A stretch of DNA of 64,000 nucleotides, from contig JBBIRB010000005.1 of the NCBI GenBank assembly GCA_037442025.1, positions 32,695 to 96,694 of the forward strand, in the 5' to 3' direction. Origin of the DNA: UBA2287 sp037442025 (lineage in GTDB: Bacteria; Bacteroidota; Bacteroidia; Bacteroidales; Tenuifilaceae). Shown in pieces: positions 25,265-32,997 of this stretch (the first letter of the stretch is position 1; every line of letters starts with the position of its first letter). The notes under the pieces were generated by a model that was not told the origin of the DNA, did not search any database, and was given only the letters and a program-made list of their open reading frames with translations. The position numbers and the translations under genes were made by a program.

Positions 25265-26701
25265 CTAGAATGGAATTCCCATTAACTTGGTTATAATTGG
25301 AGCTAGTTGAGTGTTGTCCAACTGCCCAACAAAAAACTCCTGACCAGCACCAATGGCATACAAAGGAACCTGACTGCCGGTATGGGAGTATGAGGTCCAA
25401 CCAATTCCTGCCTTATTATTGAGTATGGCAATGGCTTGCATTGACACTGTTAACTCTGAACGGTAGTCTTCGTTTATCGATTTAGGCTTCTTCTTTTCGT
25501 AAAATTGATTGTGAAATGCTTTTTTAAGCAAAGCTACTTCCTGGTCGGTTAAAGGAACTTCGGATGAACCCAGCCCGAAATGCTTCTTAATCAACAGCAT
25601 TACATCGTTAAAAAGTGGTTTACCTCCTTTGGCATTGGCCAGTTCTAGGAGCAAATTATCGAATCGTTCTTTTGAAACATTCTGTTTTAACAAAAGAGCA
25701 ATATTACTTTCATAACCATGTTCCCTTACCCCTAGCGACATGCCACCCGTTTCGTGGTCGGAAGTAACAATAATCAGGGTTTCTGTTGGGTGCTTTTTAT
25801 AAAATTCGTAGGCCACCAATATGGCATCGGAAAAAGCGATTGTTTCGTGAATAACTGTGGCTGCATCGTTATCGTGGCAGGCCCAATCAATCTTTCCTCC
25901 TTCAACCATCATGAAAAATCCTTTAGGGTTATAAACCACATCTATGCTCATTTGGGTCAATTGGGCAAGTGTTACTTCCGATGATTTTGCATCGATCCTG
26001 TACTGTAATGTACTTGAAGCGGCTGAATTAGGAGCAGTATAAACTATAGTTTGGTGGTTAGCAAGGTTATCGTCACTCAGGCTAAGCGAAGATGTAAACA
26101 AAACGCCATTATTTGCGCCCATTTCTATAAAGTTGCCGCGTGGGTTTTCAGATTTTTTTCCCATAGGATCGCGAAAGCCCCCTGAGGCAAAAAAGCGGAA
26201 ACCTGAATTTATAAGATCGTGTCCAATTTCATGGTACATATCGCGATTGGGCTGATGCGCATAGAATGCTGCGGGGGTGGCATGGTCGATACTTACACTT
26301 GATACCACCCCAACCTGAAAGCCATTCCGATGGGCATAATGAGCAATTGAGAGCAGCGAGTCGGTGTGATCAGCATTCAATCCAATGGTTCCTGTAGATG
26401 TTTTATTACCGCTGGCAATTGCCGTTCCGGCTGCTGCAGAGCACGTTATATATCTGGTTCCCGCAAAAGTTGTAACAAAGCCCGTTGCTGGAAAGGTTGT
26501 GAAACTCAAATGATAATTACCATTCGTTGAGTCGAGGGCAGCCAGGTAGGCCTGTGTAGCATTAACCTGTTGAATTCCCATTCCATCGCCAATAAATAAG
26601 AATACATACTTTGGAGTTGGAACAAGATTTTTTTCTTGCGACGAGCAGCCAGCAAATGCAATAGCAATAACAACAATGAGGATTTTAATTAACTGTTTCA
26701 T
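25265..26701 (-). CDS. phoA: Alkaline phosphatase, PhoA family lipoprotein
   Basis: The 478-residue enzyme would hydrolyse phosphate monoesters outside the inner membrane. It is a lipoprotein: signal MKQLIKILIVV... ending in FAGC (Cys19). Family motifs are FLFIGDGMG (metal-binding Asp39), the nucleophile region TCSAAAGTAIASG with Ser88, DHATPAAFYAH, the metal ligands in GGKIDWACHDND, VTSDHETGGMS and the late HTGSQVPLYA His. The residue before the nucleophile is Cys87, where most members have Asp. Length is normal. The gene is monocistronic, with a terminator after it and the ExbD terminator before it. No Pho-box-like sequence was identified. Confidence 0.93.
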   Translation of the reverse strand: MKQLIKILIVVIAIAFAGCSSQEKNLVPTPKYVFLFIGDGMGIQQVNATQAYLAALDSTNGNYHLSFTTFPATGFVTTFAGTRYITCSAAAGTAIASGNKTSTGTIGLNADHTDSLLSIAHYAHRNGFQVGVVSSVSIDHATPAAFYAHQPNRDMYHEIGHDLINSGFRFFASGGFRDPMGKKSENPRGNFIEMGANNGVLFTSSLSLSDDNLANHQTIVYTAPNSAASSTLQYRIDAKSSEVTLAQLTQMSIDVVYNPKGFFMMVEGGKIDWACHDNDAATVIHETIAFSDAILVAYEFYKKHPTETLIIVTSDHETGGMSLGVREHGYESNIALLLKQNVSKERFDNLLLELANAKGGKPLFNDVMLLIKKHFGLGSSEVPLTDQEVALLKKAFHNQFYEKKKPKSINEDYRSELTVSMQAIAILNNKAGIGWTSYSHTGSQVPLYAIGAGQEFFVGQLDNTQLAPIITKLMGIPF

Positions 26702-26762
26702 TTATAAGAATTATTTACAGAAGAAACAATAGAAAAAATATAAGGTTTTGCAATTAGCAGTT

Positions 26763-26790
26763 AAAAAAAAGGGGCTTCTGCCCCTTTCTC
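26763..26790 (-). terminator. Terminator of the ExbB-ExbD operon
   Basis: AAAGGGGC/GCCCCTTT stem with a 4-base loop; on the minus strand it is followed by T-rich sequence. It lies 20 bases after the second exbD stop. Confidence 0.9.
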
Positions 26791-26809
26791 ATTATTTTGG
26801 ATTAAAACA

Positions 26810-27283
26810 TTACTCAAGTTTTTCGGTACGTTTTGCGGCGTAACTAATTTTAAGCGCGCTTGCCTTGCGTAGTTCCTGCTTCACATCGGTAACAATACCC
26901 ATGCGGGTTTCCTCATCTACCTTAAGTGAAATGGTTAAGAAAGGCCTATCGTTTTCACCTAACGCATCGCGTTCGGATGAGATGAAATCGCGAATAGCAT
27001 CGAGCGATTTAAAACTATCGTTCAGTTGAATGCGGGGTTCAGTTCCATAAAGCCTCTGGTAACTGGTTGTTGGAGGCCCAATGTATATGTACGATACCAG
27101 CGACTTCTTTTCGAGTTTAACAACCTCGGTTGCTGAAGGAATCCTATTTTTTACAAACAGTTCCGTTTCGCGCAGTGTGGTGCTAACCATGAAAAAGAAG
27201 AGCAGCATAAATACAATATCGGGGAGCGATGCGGTTGATATAGCCGGCATCTTGTTTTTTCCTTTACGTTCGAATTTTGCCAT
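26810..27283 (-). CDS. exbD: ExbD/TolR-family biopolymer transport protein (second copy)
   Basis: ExbD is the single-span partner of the ExbB/TolQ proton channel and passes proton-motive energy to TonB-like proteins. The 157-residue product has a short basic N-terminus, then the membrane helix ISTASLPDIVFMLLFFFMVSTT with the essential Asp (in LPDIVFMLLFFFM), and a periplasmic domain with strands (FLTISLKVD, VTDVKQELRKA). The start overlaps the stop of the first exbD by one base, so the two are coupled. Paired non-identical ExbD proteins after one ExbB are common in Bacteroidetes. Confidence 0.93.
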   Translation of the reverse strand: MAKFERKGKNKMPAISTASLPDIVFMLLFFFMVSTTLRETELFVKNRIPSATEVVKLEKKSLVSYIYIGPPTTSYQRLYGTEPRIQLNDSFKSLDAIRDFISSERDALGENDRPFLTISLKVDEETRMGIVTDVKQELRKASALKISYAAKRTEKLE

Positions 27284-27858
27284 TACTTTTTCCCTCCTAC
27301 ATTGGGTTCGGCCTCAGAAATACGCTGAGGAATTACTTTCTGAACTGCATCCTTTTGTTCCTCGGTAAGGTCCTTAAGGGACTTCCCAAATTTATTACGA
27401 GCAAGGTCCTCGCGAAGGTCGTTGTAAGCGGCTACCAGTTCGTTCTGCACCTTCATGTACATATTGTAAGATGTATTCCGGTCGTTTTGAAGCGAAATAA
27501 CACCCTTACTTACCAATACTGTCCCAAAAAAGTCAACAACCACCTCAGTTCTTTCAGGCAAATTAGGATCGTCATTAGAATTTAGAATAAATTCCTTTGT
27601 TTTTTCCCTTAACGTAGAAATATCCATAGGTTGGCCCTCAACCAATAGCCTATCGCTCTTGTTAACAAGAACAGTGAAAATATTTCTTTGTTTAATATCA
27701 ACTTGTTCTTGTTTGACATTCGGGTCGGGCATGGGTGGTAGCATCCTGGCCAAGCCGGTATCGACATTCATGGTTGTTGTAACCAGGAAGAAGATTAGTA
27801 GCAAGAATGCTATATCGGCCATGGAACTCGCATTTATTTCTCCAAGTGGTCTAGCCAT
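27283..27858 (-). CDS. exbD: ExbD/TolR-family biopolymer transport protein (first copy)
   Basis: The 191-residue product has the N-terminal membrane helix SSMADIAFLLLIFFLVTTTM with its essential Asp, and a longer periplasmic part than its downstream neighbour, including the LLVEGQPMDISTLREKTKEFI segment typical of ExbD, an insert with EVVVDFFGTVLVSKGVIS and a charged C-terminal tail. The two ExbD copies are clearly different proteins, suggesting a heteromeric complex with ExbB. The gene before it on the operon is the small membrane protein, 49 bases away, with a hairpin in the gap. Confidence 0.93.
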   Translation of the reverse strand: MARPLGEINASSMADIAFLLLIFFLVTTTMNVDTGLARMLPPMPDPNVKQEQVDIKQRNIFTVLVNKSDRLLVEGQPMDISTLREKTKEFILNSNDDPNLPERTEVVVDFFGTVLVSKGVISLQNDRNTSYNMYMKVQNELVAAYNDLREDLARNKFGKSLKDLTEEQKDAVQKVIPQRISEAEPNVGGKK

Positions 27859-27876
27859 GATGAAATGTTATTAAAT

Positions 27877-27899
27877 GAACCCCTGCCAGGCAGGGGTTC
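27877..27899 (-). repeat. Intra-operon hairpin before the first exbD
   Basis: GAACCCCTGCC and GGCAGGGGTTC are perfect 11-base inverted arms with one base between. No T-run follows on the minus strand, so simple termination is unlikely. It could be an mRNA processing or stability element. Its core CCTGCC/GGCAGG recalls the REP-like palindrome at 24952. Confidence 0.7.
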
Positions 27900-27907
27900 G
27901 TGTTATA

Positions 27908-28342
27908 TTAACGTGAGAAAATGCTTCTAACTCCTGTAAAGAGCAGCAGAAATACAGCAACACCTGCTAGTAAATAGGTGGCAATAAGGCCCATGTCGGA
28001 ATACACCAAAACGCCAATGTTTGCAAAATTGGGGTTGGGGTTTGCGCTGCTAATATCCTTAATTGGGGTAGCATCGGCAAACATGTAACCAATGAGGAAT
28101 ACCAAACCAATAATAGCAAGTCCACCTAGGGCCTTGAGAGCCTTTTTGGGGTATACAATCATGAAGATTATGGGGAAGAGCACTGCCAAGAATGCTGCTA
28201 CCAGGGTTAATACGTAGGCCCAAACAATGAAAGGCGCCTCGTTAATGTAACCCAGAAAGAACAGCACGGCCAATGCCACCGAAATTACCATAATACTCCA
28301 TGTGAATACCTTAACCAATATTTTCACAATGTTTTCGGACAT
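27908..28342 (-). CDS. Small polytopic membrane protein in the ExbB-ExbD operon
   Basis: The 144-residue product has four hydrophobic segments (about 12-32, 36-60, 68-90 and 116-138) joined by short loops, one with DATPIKDISSANPNPNFAN between the third and fourth. I know of no assigned function. Genes like this lie between exbB and exbD in many Bacteroidetes, so a structural or regulatory role in the energy-transducing complex is inferred. It starts 6 bases after the exbB stop. Confidence 0.82.
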   Translation of the reverse strand: MSENIVKILVKVFTWSIMVISVALAVLFFLGYINEAPFIVWAYVLTLVAAFLAVLFPIIFMIVYPKKALKALGGLAIIGLVFLIGYMFADATPIKDISSANPNPNFANIGVLVYSDMGLIATYLLAGVAVFLLLFTGVRSIFSR

Positions 28343-28348
28343 GGCGTA

Positions 28349-29137
28349 TTACTTTTTAAGGTTATATTTCATTAGGATATCGATAAGCGAGATGGAAGCA
28401 TCTTCCATGTTATTAACCAGCTTGTCGATTTTAGAAACCAAATAGTTATAGAAGATTTGGAGAATAATAGCAACAATAAGACCGAATACTGTAGTAATAA
28501 GCGCAACTTTAATACCACCGGCAACAAGTGATGGAGATATGTCGCCAGCCGCTTGAATTGCGTCGAATGCATCGATCATACCGATTACAGTACCCATAAA
28601 CCCGAGCATAGGAGCCAAGGCAATGAACAGTGCAATCCAGGTAAGACCGCTCTCGAGTTGGCCCATTTGAACCGAACCGTAAGTAACTACCGATTTTTCA
28701 ACCACATCGATACCTTCGTTAGAACGGTCGAGACCTTGGTAGAAAATGCTGGCAACAGGACCACGTGTGTTGCGGCAAACCTCTTTTGCAGCCTCAATGC
28801 CACCTTGCTCCAAAGCAGCCTCAATTTTTTTCAGAAGTTTTTCGGTGTTGGTTGTGGCAAGGTTCAAATAAATAATTCTTTCAATTGCCAAGGCCAAACC
28901 AAGAATAAGGGCCAAAAGAACGATACCCATGAATTCGGGACCACCCTCAATAAATTTGGTTTTAATTTGCTTGTGCATCGAAACTTCTTCGGCCTGTTTA
29001 ACTGGAACTTCGGCAACGGGAGCTTCAGTAACAACGGTGTCGGCCTGAGTAGCTGCTGCGTCCTGAGCATTAACGTAGGTAGATGTACTAAGTACAAGCA
29101 TACCGGCAACCGCAAAAAAAGTTAGTAGTTTTCTCAT
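28349..29137 (-). CDS. exbB: MotA/TolQ/ExbB-family proton channel protein with signal peptide
   Basis: The 262-residue product forms the proton channel that, with ExbD, powers TonB-dependent transport or related envelope work. It begins with a cleavable signal (ending TYVNA) and an Ala/Val/Glu-rich segment, then a membrane helix about 68-90, a cytoplasmic loop with conserved family segments (NTRGPVASIFYQGLDRS), and two further helices (TWIALFIALAPMLGFMGTVIGMIDAF and GIKVALITTVFGLIVAIILQIFYN). The GxxGTVxGMIxAF motif is diagnostic. It heads the four-gene operon; a promoter element and a tRNA-Ser gene lie upstream. Confidence 0.93.
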   Translation of the reverse strand: MRKLLTFFAVAGMLVLSTSTYVNAQDAAATQADTVVTEAPVAEVPVKQAEEVSMHKQIKTKFIEGGPEFMGIVLLALILGLALAIERIIYLNLATTNTEKLLKKIEAALEQGGIEAAKEVCRNTRGPVASIFYQGLDRSNEGIDVVEKSVVTYGSVQMGQLESGLTWIALFIALAPMLGFMGTVIGMIDAFDAIQAAGDISPSLVAGGIKVALITTVFGLIVAIILQIFYNYLVSKIDKLVNNMEDASISLIDILMKYNLKK

Positions 29138-29179
29138 TGTGTGATTACGTTTAATTATTACTATTGGTTTTTAGTTCAA

Positions 29180-29187
29180 CAAAAATA
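29180..29187 (-). promoter_or_regulatory. Promoter -7 element for the exbB operon
   Basis: On the minus strand TATTTTTG fits TAnnTTTG, with TTTTG 15 bases further upstream (29203-29207) as a possible -33 box at slightly short spacing. It lies 42 bases before the exbB ATG and just downstream of the tRNA gene. Confidence 0.5.
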
Positions 29188-29211
29188 GCAAATTTATGAT
29201 TTCAAAAATCG

Positions 29212-29299
29212 CGGAGAGAATGGGATTCGAACCCATGAAGCCCTTTTGGAGCTTACACACTTTCCAGGCGTGCGCCTTCGACCACTCGGCCATCTCTCC
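29212..29299 (-). tRNA. tRNA-Ser (GGA anticodon)
   Basis: The minus strand folds as a class II tRNA of 88 bases: acceptor GGAGAGA pairs with TCTCTCC, the D arm is ATGGCCGAGTGGTCGAAGGC, the anticodon loop contains CTGGAAA (anticodon GGA, reading UCC/UCU), a long variable arm (GCTCC/GGGC region) follows, and the T arm has GGGTTCGAATCC. The discriminator is G as in serine tRNAs. The CCA end is not encoded. It stands alone between ansA and exbB. Confidence 0.95.
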
Positions 29300-29346
29300 A
29301 ATTTCGCACTCGAAATTCAGGGGCGAAAAATACAAAAAAATCTTTA

Positions 29347-30393
29347 TTAATAGCTAATTTGTGTTGTAATTTCTCCACTAATCGATTTTTTTACTTCTTC
29401 TTTTAACTGCTCAAAAGGTAAATTTTTACCTAATAGAAACATGAGCTTCGCAACGGCTGCTTCAAAGGTAATATCGTTTCCGCCAATAACACCTGCCTTT
29501 TTTAGTTGCAACCCGTTGTCGTACTTATCCATGTCTACGCTACCGGCATGGCATTGGGTAACATTATAAACCAAAATACCCTTTTCAACTGCCTGTTTCA
29601 CCCTTTTTAAAAACCACATTTGGTTGGGTGCATTGCCCGAACCGAAGGTTTCAACTATTAGTGCTTTAAGATTAGGGGTGCTTATTATTGAATCGACCAA
29701 ACTAGCCGAAATGCCGGGAAAGAGTTTCATAACAGCAACATTTGTGTCGAGTTGCTTATGAACTTTTAATTCGCGTTTTGAGGTGCTATAGTGAATGAAT
29801 GCGTAATTATATTTTATTGAAATGCCTGCTTCGGCAAGGGGCGGATAGTTGTCGGACCGGAAAGCGTTAAAATGCTCGGCATTATGTTTGGTGGTTCGGT
29901 TGCCCCTGAAAAGCCGGTTTTCGAAGAAAATGGTAACTTCGGGCACCATGGGCTGCCCATTGCTTTGCGCAGCAGCAATTTCAATAGCACTTATAAGGTT
30001 CTCCTTTCCATCGGTTCTAAGCATACCAATAGGTAGCTGCGAGCCTGTAATAACTACGGGCTTATCGAGGTTCTCGAGCATAAAACTGAGCGCCGATGCG
30101 GTAAACGACATGGTATCGGTTCCATGCAGGATTACAAAACCATTGTAGTGGTTGTAGTTCGACTCAATAATTGTAGCAAGTTCAACCCAAAATCCGGGAT
30201 TGTTATCGGATGAATCGATGGGAGGATTGAAAGAATGCGTATCGAGTTTAAACCCAAATTTTCGTAGTTCGGGCACCTCGGTCAAAATTTGATCGAAATT
30301 GAATGGGGCCAGCGCGCCCGTTTCGGGGTTCTGCTTCATACCTATGGTTCCGCCTGTGTAAATTATAAGTATGGAGGTTGAATGGGTTTGCAT
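29347..30393 (-). CDS. ansA: Type I (cytoplasmic) L-asparaginase
   Basis: The enzyme hydrolyses asparagine to aspartate and ammonia. The 348-residue product has the nucleophile motif IIYTGGTIGM (Thr in TGGTIG), the second catalytic motif VILHGTDTMSF with the Thr-Asp pair, VVITGSQLPIGMLRTDGKEN, and the C-terminal GGNDITFEAAVAKLMFLLG. No signal peptide is seen, as for type I enzymes. Length is normal for AnsA. It is 3 bases downstream of tatD on the same strand, so they form an operon. Confidence 0.94.
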   Translation of the reverse strand: MQTHSTSILIIYTGGTIGMKQNPETGALAPFNFDQILTEVPELRKFGFKLDTHSFNPPIDSSDNNPGFWVELATIIESNYNHYNGFVILHGTDTMSFTASALSFMLENLDKPVVITGSQLPIGMLRTDGKENLISAIEIAAAQSNGQPMVPEVTIFFENRLFRGNRTTKHNAEHFNAFRSDNYPPLAEAGISIKYNYAFIHYSTSKRELKVHKQLDTNVAVMKLFPGISASLVDSIISTPNLKALIVETFGSGNAPNQMWFLKRVKQAVEKGILVYNVTQCHAGSVDMDKYDNGLQLKKAGVIGGNDITFEAAVAKLMFLLGKNLPFEQLKEEVKKSISGEITTQISY

Positions 30394-30396
30394 AAG

Positions 30397-31173
30397 TTAA
30401 ATACTTACATTGAACAATTGGGCAGCATTCTGCGTGGTAATTCGTGCAATATCCCGAACCGTATGTCCATGAATTTGAGCTATTTTTGAAACTACATGTG
30501 GTAAGTAGGAACTTTCGTTTCGTTTTCCACGGTGGGGTGCAGGCGTTAAGTAGGGGGAATCGGTTTCGAGAACTATGTGTTCTAAATCCATTGCTTTTAC
30601 TAACTCTGCAAGGCCACTATTTTTGTAGGTAACAACTCCGCCAATACCAACCAAAAAACCACCATAGCTGGCAATATGCTTGTAATGGTCGATAGTGCCC
30701 GAAAAACTATGGAAAATCCCCCTCAGATTGGCATCGTTCTCCAAATCGATAATTTGTAAAACATCTGGAAATGCCTCCCTGGTATGAATTATTACAGGCA
30801 GGTTGAGTTGTTTGGCCAGTTGCACCTGCCTACGGAATACCAGTTTTTGCTGCTCAACGAAGGTTTTATCCCAGTACAAATCGATGCCCACCTCGCCAAT
30901 ACCATAAAACCTATGTTTTTTTAAATACGTTTCTACTTGCTCCAGTTCGTTCTCCCAGTTGCTTTTCACCGATGTGGGATGAAGCCCCATGAGGGGAAGA
31001 AACAGGTCGGGGGCTTGCTGTGCAACCGAAACAACTTTACCATGCGAAGTACTGTCGATGGCGGGTAAAACAATTTTTACTATCCCTGCCTCACGAGCAC
31101 GCAGTGTTACATCGGACCTATCGGAATCGAATTCGGGTAAATAGAGGTGCGAATGGGTATCGAAGAGTTGCAC
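30397..31173 (-). CDS. tatD: TatD-family metal-dependent hydrolase (nuclease)
   Basis: TatD-type enzymes are TIM-barrel metallohydrolases with DNase activity. Motifs are LFDTHSHLYLPEF (two metal-binding His), GIGEVGIDLYWD (Glu/Asp ligands), PVIIHTREAFPD, GIFHSFSG, and VLETDSPYLTP (catalytic Asp). I place the start at the GTG before QLFDTHSHLYL, giving 258 residues, because conserved sequence begins there; a TTG at 31206 would add 11 polar residues. The stop is 3 bases before ansA. Confidence 0.9.
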   Translation of the reverse strand: MQLFDTHSHLYLPEFDSDRSDVTLRAREAGIVKIVLPAIDSTSHGKVVSVAQQAPDLFLPLMGLHPTSVKSNWENELEQVETYLKKHRFYGIGEVGIDLYWDKTFVEQQKLVFRRQVQLAKQLNLPVIIHTREAFPDVLQIIDLENDANLRGIFHSFSGTIDHYKHIASYGGFLVGIGGVVTYKNSGLAELVKAMDLEHIVLETDSPYLTPAPHRGKRNESSYLPHVVSKIAQIHGHTVRDIARITTQNAAQLFNVSI

Positions 31174-31241
31174 TATATGGTTTGAATTGGCCCTTTTACG
31201 GTGCAAACTTAAGAAATGTTATGAAAAGTAAAGGCATAAGT

Positions 31242-32360
31242 TTACTGAACCAGCGCGAAAAGTTTTCCGGGTTTACACTTAACAACGCCAGCAAACTCGA
31301 GGTTTAGCAGCACCGACGATACTTTAGCCACGGGCATTCTTGTTTTAAAACATATTACATCAATTACTTCCTGCCCATTGTCCGAAAGCACATCGACAAT
31401 CTGTTGCTCTTCGGGAGTAAACTGATGAAAAAGCGATTTTTGAACTGGTTTTTTAGTTGCACCAATGATATCCCAATTTAATAGTTCTTCAATGTCCTCA
31501 ATTTTTTCAACTAGCGCAGCGCGGTTCCTTTTAATTAGCGAGTTGCAACCCGACGAGTACTTATGTCCTACCCTTCCGGGTATTGCCATTACCTCGCGAT
31601 TGTACGAAATGGCCAAGTCGGCGGTGATTAAGGAGCCACCCTCCATGCCGCTCTCTATTATAAGAGTTGCATCGGAAAGGCCCGCTATAATTCTGTTTCG
31701 TTTTATGAAATTTTGGGGTTCAATGCTGGTTCCTGAAGGGAAATCGGTTACCAAAGCGCCGCTTGCAACAATTTCCTTTGCAATGCTGCGGTGACCCGAA
31801 GGGTAAATGGTATCGAGCCCATGACCCAGAACGCCAACTGTTGGGAGTCCGTTTTTTAGGGCTGCTTTATGAGCGCACAAATCGACTCCATAGGCTAACC
31901 CGCTAAAAACAATGGGGTTGTGGCCACGAGAAGCCATTTCGGCAACAAGGCGTTCGCAAATCTCTTTGCCATAATCGGTTATACTTCGGGTACCAACAAT
32001 ACTTATAGTTTTTGACTGATTAAAGTTAACTGACTGATTCCCTTTAACAAAAAGAACAATGGGGCCATCTTCGCACTGGCGAAGCCTTTCGGGGTACTGG
32101 GGGTCGAGGTAAAACCAAACGGCTAGGCTGTGTTTGTGAACAAATTCTGCTTCATGCTTGGCCCTGTCGAGCACTGAGTTGTTGGCTATTTCGTTAGCAA
32201 GCACTTCTCCAATGCCGGGTATGCTCATCAGAGCCTTTTTCGACTGCTTAAATACGGCCTCAACGCCTCCGCAGTAAGCTATTAACTTTTTTGCATTGAT
32301 AGACCCAATTTTGGGAATCATATCAATGCCAATTTGGTATGCTAGCAAAGGGGTTGACAT
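31242..32360 (-). CDS. dprA: DNA-protecting / DNA-processing protein DprA (Smf)
   Basis: DprA binds incoming single-stranded DNA and loads RecA during natural transformation; homologues are conserved in many non-competent bacteria. The 372-residue product has an N-terminal SAM/HhH-like region (IPKIGSINAKKLIAYCGG and IPGIGEVLANEI), the Rossmann-like core with SIVGTRSITDYGKEI, VFSGLAYGVDLCAHKAAL, GVLGHGLDTIYPSGHRSIAKEI and GGSLITADLAISYNREVMAIPG, and a C-terminal winged-helix-like domain from about residue 305. Length is normal. Confidence 0.94.
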   Translation of the reverse strand: MSTPLLAYQIGIDMIPKIGSINAKKLIAYCGGVEAVFKQSKKALMSIPGIGEVLANEIANNSVLDRAKHEAEFVHKHSLAVWFYLDPQYPERLRQCEDGPIVLFVKGNQSVNFNQSKTISIVGTRSITDYGKEICERLVAEMASRGHNPIVFSGLAYGVDLCAHKAALKNGLPTVGVLGHGLDTIYPSGHRSIAKEIVASGALVTDFPSGTSIEPQNFIKRNRIIAGLSDATLIIESGMEGGSLITADLAISYNREVMAIPGRVGHKYSSGCNSLIKRNRAALVEKIEDIEELLNWDIIGATKKPVQKSLFHQFTPEEQQIVDVLSDNGQEVIDVICFKTRMPVAKVSSVLLNLEFAGVVKCKPGKLFALVQ

Positions 32361-32373
32361 GTATACGAATTAC

Positions 32374-32859
32374 TTACTTTTGGGTGTAAAAATCGAGCGC
32401 CGCAAACAGTTTTTTCTTTAGTGGCTGTGGCAAGGCTGAAATGCTGAATGGGGGGTACTGGGCATTTCCATTACCCAATTTTCGAATTACCGATACGCTC
32501 TCTCGGAGCCCAAAAAGTGATTTATTCCGAGTATAACCAACAAATTGTTCTTTCGGGATCTCATAAGCGTTCTTCTTATTATCGAACGGATTGAGTTTAT
32601 AGTACTTAATAATTATAGATTTCCCGTCGTCGCTGAAAAGCAGGAAAGAAGAGCGAATAATAATATGATAAAGGTAAAAAACCATGTAAATGGCTAAAAG
32701 AAATGCAGCATGAAACCACCTGGAGGTACCCGTAAATTCTTCAACGTTTTGCCAAAGGTCCGACGAAAACATGAATGCAATTATGGCTCCTATAAGAATG
32801 AAATAGAGCTGCTTCTGTATTTGAATTTTATTTGCACTAATTTCGTTGTCGAATTTCAT
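32374..32859 (-). CDS. Small membrane protein with C-terminal PH-like domain
   Basis: I do not recognise a named family. The 161-residue product has two hydrophobic segments at about residues 20-40 and 52-72, then a soluble domain rich in beta strands (FLLFSDDGKSIIIKYYKL, YEIPKEQFVGYTRN) and a final amphipathic helix, as in YcxB or bacterial PH-like proteins. It precedes dprA by 13 bases on the same strand, but nothing links its function to DNA uptake. Confidence 0.7.
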   Translation of the reverse strand: MKFDNEISANKIQIQKQLYFILIGAIIAFMFSSDLWQNVEEFTGTSRWFHAAFLLAIYMVFYLYHIIIRSSFLLFSDDGKSIIIKYYKLNPFDNKKNAYEIPKEQFVGYTRNKSLFGLRESVSVIRKLGNGNAQYPPFSISALPQPLKKKLFAALDFYTQK

Positions 32860-32997
32860 TGGAAGGTCCCCATTTTAATAAATAATTGAAATAATACAAG
32901 AACTAAAGCATAAAAAATGCTCGAATCAAGTTGTTCAGGCACCCAAAGTTGACAAAAAAGGGAGTAAAAAGCAAATGGTATAAAAATTTGGCAAAAG

